Of a stretch of DNA of 64,000 nucleotides, positions 58,091-64,000 are shown piece by piece. The DNA is taken from NCBI GenBank assembly GCA_035555595.1, contig DATMGK010000004.1:1-64000 (forward strand). The letters run 5' to 3'. Positions within the stretch are counted from its first letter, which is position 1. Every line of letters starts with the position of its first letter. The position numbers and the translations under genes are program-made. The notes under the pieces were generated by a model. That model saw nothing but the letters and a program-made list of their open reading frames with translations, was not told the DNA's origin and ran no database searches. The stretch comes from Croceibacterium_A sp035555595. Its GTDB lineage: Bacteria; Pseudomonadota; Alphaproteobacteria; Sphingomonadales; Sphingomonadaceae.

Positions 58091-59581
58091 CTAGCTTTCC
58101 AGTTGCCGCAACAGGCTGCGCACGTCGCCATCCATGTCGGCATCGCGCTTGCGCAGGTCCTCGATCAGCCGCACCGCGTGGATCACGGTGGAATGGTCCC
58201 GTCCGCCGAACTTGCGCCCGATTTCGGGGTAGCTGCGCGGCGTCAGAACCTTGGCCAGATACATCGCCACCTGTCGCGGGCGCACGACCGCGCGGGCGCG
58301 GCGTTTGCTCGACATTTCGGCGCGGTCGATGCGGTAGAACTGGCAGACGGTGCGCTGAATCTCGTCGATCGTGATCCGGCGGCGGTTGGCCGATAGGATG
58401 TCGGTCAGCTGTTCTTCGGCCAGCTGCAACGACACTTCCTGCCCGGTCAGCTGGGCATAGGCGATCAGCTTGTTCAGGCCGCCCACCAGCTCGCGCACGT
58501 TGCGGTTGATCGTGCGGGCCAGGAACTCGATCACATCGGCCGGCACTTCCAGCGGCGCGAACCGGGCCAGCTTCGATTGCAGAATCGACCGGCGCAGTTC
58601 GATGTCGGCCGCCTGCATGTCGGCGACCAGACCCATCGACAGGCGGCTCAGCAGGCGCGGCTCAACCCCGTCCAGCGCCTGCGGGGCGCGGTCGGCGGCG
58701 AAGACCAGCCGCTTGCCTTCGGCCAGCAGGGCATCGATCGTGTAGAGCAGTTCTTCCTGCGCGCTCGCCTTGCCGATGATGAACTGGATATCGTCCACCA
58801 GCAGCAGGTCGAACCCCCGCAGCCGTGCCTTGAATTCGATCATCTCGTTCGATTTCAGGGCCTGCACGAATTCCACCATGAAGCGTTCGGCCGAACAGTA
58901 GAAGATGCGCGCACGCGGGTGTGCCTGAAGATAGGCATGGCCGATCGCGTGCAGCAGGTGCGTCTTGCCCTGTCCGGTCGCGGCCTTGAGGTAGAGCGGG
59001 CTGAACTGCGGCTTTTCCGCCTTGGCCATCCGCTCGGCCGCGTTCTTGGCCAGCACGTTGGTCGTCCCGGCGACGAAGGCGGCGAAAGTCAGCGAAGGGT
59101 CCAGCCCGACGGAAGAGGTGAAGCCGTCCTCGCCGATCGATTCCATCGCCAGCGCGCCCAGTGCGCCACCGGCCGGGCCATCGTTCGCCGCGCGGTGGCC
59201 GAATCCATCCTCGCCGCGCAGGTCCAGATCGGCCAGCTTGCGGCGTCCCGGATGCACCGCGATCTTCACGGTGCGCACTTCGCTGCGGGCGATCTTCCAT
59301 GCCAGCGACAGCCGGTCATGGAATCGGTCCTGCACCCAGTTGGCGGAAAATTCTGTAGGCAGGAACAGGTGCAGAGTGCCCGTGTCCTTGCAGAAGCTGC
59401 CCAGCTGGATCGGCCGGATCCATTGGCTGAAAAGCTGGTGGCCCAGATCCTTTCGCAGTCCCTGGCTGATATCCGCCCAATCGGCTGCGAGATCGATGGC
59501 TTCCTGGTCTTCCACGTGCCCTTCCACAGCGTTGCCCTTGGCCGATCCTGACCGGCCAGCATGCGGTCCCATCCGAATCAT
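58091..59581 (-). CDS. dnaA: Chromosomal replication initiator DnaA
   Basis: This 496-residue protein initiates replication at oriC. Domain I begins after a variable leader; domain III has Walker A ATGQGKTHLL, Walker B FDLLLVDDIQF and the later sensor segments; domain IV carries the DNA-binding signature with SKRRARAVVRPRQVAMYL and GGRDHSTVIHAVR. The ATG at 59581 follows GGGAGG by 11 nt; GTG 59593 lies directly on the Shine-Dalgarno and is less likely. The intergenic region upstream holds no clear oriC. Confidence 0.97.
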   Translation of the reverse strand: MIRMGPHAGRSGSAKGNAVEGHVEDQEAIDLAADWADISQGLRKDLGHQLFSQWIRPIQLGSFCKDTGTLHLFLPTEFSANWVQDRFHDRLSLAWKIARSEVRTVKIAVHPGRRKLADLDLRGEDGFGHRAANDGPAGGALGALAMESIGEDGFTSSVGLDPSLTFAAFVAGTTNVLAKNAAERMAKAEKPQFSPLYLKAATGQGKTHLLHAIGHAYLQAHPRARIFYCSAERFMVEFVQALKSNEMIEFKARLRGFDLLLVDDIQFIIGKASAQEELLYTIDALLAEGKRLVFAADRAPQALDGVEPRLLSRLSMGLVADMQAADIELRRSILQSKLARFAPLEVPADVIEFLARTINRNVRELVGGLNKLIAYAQLTGQEVSLQLAEEQLTDILSANRRRITIDEIQRTVCQFYRIDRAEMSSKRRARAVVRPRQVAMYLAKVLTPRSYPEIGRKFGGRDHSTVIHAVRLIEDLRKRDADMDGDVRSLLRQLES

Positions 59582-60016
59582 TTGAACCGACACCTCCCGA
59601 AAAGGCCTTAGTTTGAATACTCACGACAGCCTCGGGATCGGGCAAAAGCTCCCCCGCCCCGCGATCCACATGGAACGCGGGTCTCCCCCAAGCGACGTAT
59701 CGAAATTGACGGCCAAAGCAGTCTCTGCCCCAACCGGACTGTCGTTATGAACGCCTGCTCGCAGCGAGCAAGGGCCGCTCCATAAAAAAAGTGAAATATA
59801 GCGGCTTGACTCATCGCAAGCCCGCAGGCGTCCGTGCAACTGACTGAATCGTTGTGAAAAGAATGTGACAGTCTGGCGAATCGCCGGGATTCGGGCGTTT
59901 TGGTGAAAATAATTCTCACCAGTTCGCAGACGCAAAAAGGGCCGGCGCGAAATCGCCCGGCCCTGTTCGAATTTCGTTCTTGGTTAACGCTTGTTAAGCG
60001 TTCGAATCGGCGCGAA
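59582..60016. other. dnaA-rpsT intergenic region
   Basis: This is about 435 bp. It holds the rpsT terminator at 59934-59963 and AT-rich runs (about 59783-59802). I looked for TTATCCACA-type DnaA boxes and found none; the nearest match is a weak GATCCACA near 59662. The promoter of dnaA must lie here, but I cannot place it with confidence. Confidence 0.6.
59934..59963 (-). terminator. Terminator of rpsT
   Basis: Minus-strand GGGCCGG and CCGGCCC arms (59939-59945 and 59957-59963) with an 11-nt loop are followed by TTTTT (59938-59934). It sits 53 nt beyond the rpsT stop and is a good intrinsic terminator. Confidence 0.8.
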
Positions 60017-60277
60017 TCAGAGCGCGGCGACTCGCTTGCTCAGCCGGCTCATCTTGCGGGCCACGGTGTTCTTGTGCAGCACGCCGCGCGCAACGCCGCG
60101 GGCCAGTTCCGGCTGCGCTTCCTTCAGCGCGGTCTGGGCGGCCGACTTGTCGCCACCGGCAATGGCCGATTCGACCTTCTTCACGAAAGTGCGGATGCGG
60201 CTCATGCGCGCACCGTTGATTTCGGCGCGGTTTTCGTTGCGGCGGATGCGCTTCTTGGCTTGCGGCGTATTGGCCAT
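60017..60277 (-). CDS. rpsT: Ribosomal protein S20
   Basis: The 86-residue product is S20 of the small subunit: MANTPQAKKRIRRNENRAE start, SRIRTFVKKVESAI helix and the LHKNTVARKMSRLSKRVAAL end. It is rich in Lys, Arg and Ala as expected. It lies between mutM and dnaA on the same strand, with its own terminator. Confidence 0.97.
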   Translation of the reverse strand: MANTPQAKKRIRRNENRAEINGARMSRIRTFVKKVESAIAGGDKSAAQTALKEAQPELARGVARGVLHKNTVARKMSRLSKRVAAL

Positions 60278-60405
60278 ATCAATCCTTACCTCAGGCCGCT
60301 GTCCGCGCGGCCGGAATCATCTTTGAAACCGTCGTGGAAGCCAGCGGTTTCCCGCCGGAAAGCGGCGCCCTTAGCGGTGGGGGTGCGAATCGTCAAGCAA
60401 TCGGC

Positions 60406-61221
60406 CTACTTCTGGCACTTCGGGCAGAACCACGTGCTACGGCCGCCCTGCACCACGCGGCGGATCGTGCCGCCATCGTCGCGCTGGCACGATTCGCCCT
60501 CGCGTCCATAGACGGCGAAGCGCGTGGCGAAATAGCCCAGTTCCCCGTCGGGCCGCGCATAGTCGCGCAGGGTCGATCCGCCGTCGCCGATCGACTGTTC
60601 CAGAACCTCGCGGATCGCCGGAACCAGACGGTCCAGCGTCGCGCGGCTCACCTGTCCCCCCGCCTTGCGCGGATCGATTCGCGCACGGAACAGCGCCTCG
60701 CACACATAGATATTGCCCAGTCCGGCAACGATCCGCTGATCCAGCAGCAGCAGCTTCACGGCCTGCTTGCGTCCGGCAAGGGCCTGCCGCAGGTGCTCCG
60801 ATGTCAGATCAGGGCCCAGCGGTTCCGGCCCCATCGCCGCGAAGGCGGGCCATCGTTCCAGCGCGGGCGTATTGACCAGGTCGACGAAGCCGAACCGGCG
60901 CGGGTCGCACAGGGCGAAGCGGTGTCCGGCGGTTTCCAGCACCATATGATCGTGCTTGCCCAGCTCCTCCGGATCGATCCGCCAGCGCCCGCTCATGCCC
61001 AGATGGAAAACCAGCGTCGTGCCGCGATCGGTATGGATCAGGCCATATTTCGCCCGGCGGTCCAGCCCGGTCACGCGCGCGCCGGTCAGCGCCTGCACCA
61101 GCCCTTCAGGAAAGGGAAAGCGCATGTCGGGCCGGTAAAGGGCCGCGCGTTCGATCCTCTCCCCATCCAGATAATGCGCCAGCCCGCGAACGGTGGTTTC
61201 GACTTCGGGCAGCTCTGGCAT
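60406..61221 (-). CDS. mutM: Formamidopyrimidine-DNA glycosylase
   Basis: This 271-residue glycosylase removes 8-oxoguanine and formamidopyrimidines. The N-terminal catalytic MPELPEVETTVRGL (Pro after removal of Met, then Glu) is intact. The conserved lysine strand and H2TH region (RIVAGLGNIYVCEALFRARI) are present, and the C-terminal zinc finger shows as ESCQRDDGGTI and STWFCPKCQK. It lies about 128 nt upstream of rpsT on the same strand. Confidence 0.97.
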   Translation of the reverse strand: MPELPEVETTVRGLAHYLDGERIERAALYRPDMRFPFPEGLVQALTGARVTGLDRRAKYGLIHTDRGTTLVFHLGMSGRWRIDPEELGKHDHMVLETAGHRFALCDPRRFGFVDLVNTPALERWPAFAAMGPEPLGPDLTSEHLRQALAGRKQAVKLLLLDQRIVAGLGNIYVCEALFRARIDPRKAGGQVSRATLDRLVPAIREVLEQSIGDGGSTLRDYARPDGELGYFATRFAVYGREGESCQRDDGGTIRRVVQGGRSTWFCPKCQK

Positions 61222-61291
61222 GGGTGCCGACTAGCGGTTCGGTCGCACTCTGTCATCGCCATCCGTGTCCTGAGGGGGTAGGGCGCGTGCC

Positions 61292-62236
61292 ATGTTCGCG
61301 GATCGCAAACAGGCCGTCGCCTTCGCCCTCCTCGGCCTCGTCATGGTGTTCTGGGCGGGCAATTCGATCGTGGCGCGGGCGGTGCGGCTGGATGTGCCGC
61401 CGTTTACGCTGGCCTTCGTCCGCTGGGCCGGGGCGAGCCTGGCCCTCGCACCCTTTGCGATTCGCCCGCTGTTGCAGGACCGGCAGGCCCTGCGCGCCGG
61501 GTGGAAGCCGGTGCTGCTGCTGGGCGTGCTGGGTGTCGGAGCCTTCAACGGCCTGCTCTATTCCGGGCTGCAATATACCACCGCCAGCAACGCCCTGCTG
61601 TTGCAGGCAGCGACCCCGGCGGCGGTCGTTCTGCTGGATCGGCTGTTCTTCCGCGTGCTTTCGCCGCTCTGGCAGAATCTCGGCGTGCTGGCGTCGATTC
61701 TGGGTGTCGCCGTGATCGTGTTCCAGGGCGATCTGGCGCATGTGGTGAACCTGCACTTCGGGTTCGGAGACGGGCTGATCCTCTGTTCGGTGCTCGTGTG
61801 GTCGCTTTACACCGTGCTGCTGCGCCTGCGCCCTGATGTGTCCCCGATCACTTTCGTGGCAGTGACGTTCTTCATCGGCGTGGTCACAATGGCCCCGTTC
61901 GCCGCGTGGGAATGGCGCGCGGGTGACCCCGTCAACTGGCGGCCCGGCGTGATCGCGGCTTTCCTCTATGTATCGCTGCTGCCTTCGTTGCTGTCCTATT
62001 TCATCTTCAACTATGCCACCGACGTCGTCGGCCCGGCACGGGCAGGCCAAGCTATAACGCTGATGCCGCTGTTCGGGGCATTCCTGTCCTCCATGCTGCT
62101 GGGGGAACGGCTCTATCCCTATCACTTCGTCGGCATGGCCCTGATTCTGGCGGGCATCGTTCTGGGCGCGATGGCTGGTCGGGGGAAAGAGGCGGCTGGC
62201 GCGGATGGGGGGCGGCCGCTAGAGGACCGGGCATGA
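61292..62236 (+). CDS. EamA-family (DMT) transporter
   Basis: This 314-residue membrane protein has ten hydrophobic helices in two EamA repeats: VMVFWAGNSIVARAV and TLAFVRWAGASLAL in the first, GLILCSVLVWSLYTVLLR and later SLLSYFIFNYATDVVGPA in the second. Members export amino acids or other metabolites; the substrate here is unknown. The 3' end overlaps the ubiE start (ATGA), so it is co-transcribed with ubiE and ubiB. Divergent from mutM. Confidence 0.92.
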   Translation: MFADRKQAVAFALLGLVMVFWAGNSIVARAVRLDVPPFTLAFVRWAGASLALAPFAIRPLLQDRQALRAGWKPVLLLGVLGVGAFNGLLYSGLQYTTASNALLLQAATPAAVVLLDRLFFRVLSPLWQNLGVLASILGVAVIVFQGDLAHVVNLHFGFGDGLILCSVLVWSLYTVLLRLRPDVSPITFVAVTFFIGVVTMAPFAAWEWRAGDPVNWRPGVIAAFLYVSLLPSLLSYFIFNYATDVVGPARAGQAITLMPLFGAFLSSMLLGERLYPYHFVGMALILAGIVLGAMAGRGKEAAGADGGRPLEDRA

Positions 62237-62964
62237 GCGAACAGGTATCCTTCGGCTACGAAACCGTCGGCGTGGAAGAAAAGGCCCGCCGCGTCGGCGC
62301 TGTATTCTCCAGCGTCGCGGCGAAATACGACGTGATGAACGACGCCATGTCGGGCGGCATGCACCGGTTGTGGAAGGACCAGTTCGTCCGCCGGGTGAAG
62401 CCGCAGCCGGGTGAAGCGATTCTCGACATGGCTGGCGGCACGGGCGACATCGCCTTCCGCCTTGCCGCACGCGGGGCGGATGTCACCGTGGCGGACATCA
62501 ATCAGGACATGCTCGACGTCGGCCTTGAACGGGCGGTGGAACGCGGGATCGATACGCTGGTCTGGTCATGCCAGAACGCGGAACAGCTGGCCTATCCCGA
62601 TCGCACGTTCGATGCCTACACCATCGCGTTCGGCATTCGTAACGTCACCCATATCGACCGCGCGCTGGCAGAGGCGTTCCGTGTGCTGAAATACGGCGGC
62701 CGCTTCTTCTGCCTTGAATTCTCGACCACCGAATGGCCAGGCTTCAAAGAGGCGTATGACGCCTATTCGCACAAGCTGGTGCCGCAGATCGGCAAGGCGG
62801 TGGCGGGCGACGCCGACAGCTACCGCTACCTGATCGAATCCATCCGCCGTTTCCCGCCGATGCCGGAATTCGAACGGATGATCCACACGGCCGGGTTTAC
62901 GCAGACGAAGGTGGAACCGATCCTCGGCGGCCTTGTCGCCATTCATTCGGGTTGGAAGACCTGA
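62233..62964 (+). CDS. ubiE: Ubiquinone/menaquinone methyltransferase
   Basis: This 243-residue SAM-dependent enzyme performs the C-methylation of the quinone precursor ring. SAM-binding motif I ILDMAGGTGDIAFRLA and post-I AFGIRNVTHIDRALAEAFRVLKYGG are present, as is the family start FSSVAAKYDVMND. Length fits UbiE. ubiB follows 4 nt later; together they indicate a ubiquinone-supply operon, which the dapE-side genes do not share. Confidence 0.95.
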   Translation: MSEQVSFGYETVGVEEKARRVGAVFSSVAAKYDVMNDAMSGGMHRLWKDQFVRRVKPQPGEAILDMAGGTGDIAFRLAARGADVTVADINQDMLDVGLERAVERGIDTLVWSCQNAEQLAYPDRTFDAYTIAFGIRNVTHIDRALAEAFRVLKYGGRFFCLEFSTTEWPGFKEAYDAYSHKLVPQIGKAVAGDADSYRYLIESIRRFPPMPEFERMIHTAGFTQTKVEPILGGLVAIHSGWKT

Positions 62965-62968
62965 TCGG

Positions 62969-64000
62969 GTGACGCGTCCTTCAACCCATATCTGGCGCCT
63001 CTTCAAATGGGGCATAACACTCGCGCGCCACCGCGCGCTGGTGGGTATAGAGCGTGATCCGAATGCGCCCGGTCCGGTCAAGCGCATGGCAAAGCTGGCG
63101 CGTTGGGCCGCGTTTACGGGGACTTCCGGCCATCCGGACTATGCCACCGCGTTTCAGGCGATCGGCCCCGCGGCGATCAAGCTTGGGCAATCGCTGGCGA
63201 CCCGGCCGGACCTCGTTGGTGATGAGGCTGTACGCAATCTCCTGACCTTGCAGGACAGCCTGCCGCCGGTGCCCTACGCGGCGATAGAGGCTGAGATCGA
63301 ACGCAGTTTCGAAAGGCCCGTCGGCGCTGTATTCGCGGAAATCGATCCGGTGCCGGTCGGTTCTGCCTCCATCGCTCAGGTCCACCGGGCGATTACCGCC
63401 GAAGGGCGGGAGGTCGCGGTGAAGGTGCTGCGCCCCGGCATTCGTGAACGTCTGGCGAAAGACATCGCGACCTACGAATGGGCCGCCGCGCATTTGGAGG
63501 CGATTGGTGGTGACGAGGCGCGCCGGCTGCGCCCACGCCTGACGATCGCGAATTTCAAACGCTGGACCAGCCGCGAGTTGGACCTGCGGCGCGAAGCCGC
63601 CTCCGCCTCGGAACTGGCCGATGCGATGAAGGGCTTCGAAGGCTACAGCATTCCGTCTATCGACTGGGATCGGACGAACGGCCGGGTGATGACCATCGAA
63701 TGGGTCGATGGGATCAAGCTCAGCGATATCGACCGCCTGCGTGCCGCGGGGCATGATTTGCCCGCGCTGGCCAAGCGGCTGGTTCTGGCATTTCTGACGC
63801 AGGCGATCAGTGCCGGGTTCTTCCATGCCGACATGCATCAGGGGAACTTGTTTGTAAGGGCCGACGGCACCATCGTTGCCATCGATTTCGGCATCATGGG
63901 CCGGATCGATCGCCGTGCCCGGCAATGGCTGGCGGAAATCCTCTATGGCCTGACCACGGGCAATTATCGTCGCGTGGCGGAAATCCATTTCGAGGCGCAG
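62969..64000 (+). CDS. ubiB: Ubiquinone biosynthesis protein UbiB (3' end beyond the window)
   Basis: GTG at 62969 begins a frame that stays open to the window end: 344 codons, no stop. The ABC1/UbiB atypical kinase hallmarks are present: AAIKLGQSLATRPD (the KxGQ motif), VGSASIAQVHRA (Ala-rich loop), EVAVKVLRPG (kinase lysine), HADMHQGNLFV (catalytic loop) and AIDFGIMG (DFG). UbiB is needed for ubiquinone hydroxylation steps. The C-terminal transmembrane part is missing here because of the window edge. Confidence 0.93.
   Translation, partial: MTRPSTHIWRLFKWGITLARHRALVGIERDPNAPGPVKRMAKLARWAAFTGTSGHPDYATAFQAIGPAAIKLGQSLATRPDLVGDEAVRNLLTLQDSLPPVPYAAIEAEIERSFERPVGAVFAEIDPVPVGSASIAQVHRAITAEGREVAVKVLRPGIRERLAKDIATYEWAAAHLEAIGGDEARRLRPRLTIANFKRWTSRELDLRREAASASELADAMKGFEGYSIPSIDWDRTNGRVMTIEWVDGIKLSDIDRLRAAGHDLPALAKRLVLAFLTQAISAGFFHADMHQGNLFVRADGTIVAIDFGIMGRIDRRARQWLAEILYGLTTGNYRRVAEIHFEAQ

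Noticed and set aside
59594..60016. Chromosomal origin next to dnaA
   Set aside because: No TTATCCACA-type boxes cluster here, and in alphaproteobacteria oriC is commonly not adjacent to dnaA.

Overview
This is a high-GC bacterial chromosome segment. Gene content and order (rpmH-rnpA-yidD-yidC-engB; dnaA and rpsT close together; mutM, ubiE, ubiB; UPF0262, DUF983, HxlR and PEP-CTERM-type proteins) suggest an alphaproteobacterium, most likely Sphingomonadales (Erythrobacter or Novosphingobium-like). That placement is inferred from family knowledge, not from a search. No rRNA, recognisable tRNA, insertion sequence, phage or CRISPR array was seen. Many starts are GTG or TTG, and stop/start overlaps (ATGA, TGATG, TTGA) are common.

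Region 1 (1-20488, all minus strand) is the accessory part and the most unusual. In transcription order it encodes a secreted TPR-CHAT protease-like protein, a CHASE2-adenylate cyclase, a FecR-like exported protein, a two-partner-secretion transporter (TpsB), an 1820-residue filamentous haemagglutinin-like exoprotein (TpsA), a pentahaem c554-like cytochrome, a lipoprotein with two HbpS/GlcG-type haem-binding domains, a large outer-membrane beta-barrel protein, and a multihaem cytochrome that runs off the left edge. The last five junctions overlap by 1-4 nt, so from tpsB onward the genes look translationally coupled. The layout suggests that an adhesin-like surface fibre, a sensor/cyclase plus protease control layer and a periplasm-to-outside electron or haem path are made together.

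Region 2 (20646-27248) holds gdhA, an enoyl-CoA hydratase and a three-gene mannose operon (GT4 fusion protein, GH130 phosphorylase, phosphomannose isomerase). A 653-bp gap (27249-27901) follows, with a minus-strand terminator that has no gene to terminate and a 10-bp-spaced direct repeat in front of a ToxR-like membrane-bound regulator.

Region 3 (29253-45859) is mostly housekeeping: ftsH, rpoZ, a cardiolipin-synthase-like PLD protein, dnaB, UPF0262, a degenerate GH25-like protein, a lone tatA, YnfA, an aminotransferase, a cytosolic-type M14 carboxypeptidase, galE, rpmJ (41 aa, between two hairpin terminators), a HAD hydrolase, an HxlR regulator and comM/yifB.

Region 4 (46047-64000) contains the rpmH-rnpA-yidD-yidC-engB membrane-insertion/ribosome cluster, an L,D-transpeptidase, a PEP-CTERM protein, dapE, a glutamate/dicarboxylate symporter, nth, dapB, a sirtuin, a MoeB/ThiF protein, dnaA, rpsT, mutM, an EamA exporter, ubiE and the 5' part of ubiB, which runs off the right edge.
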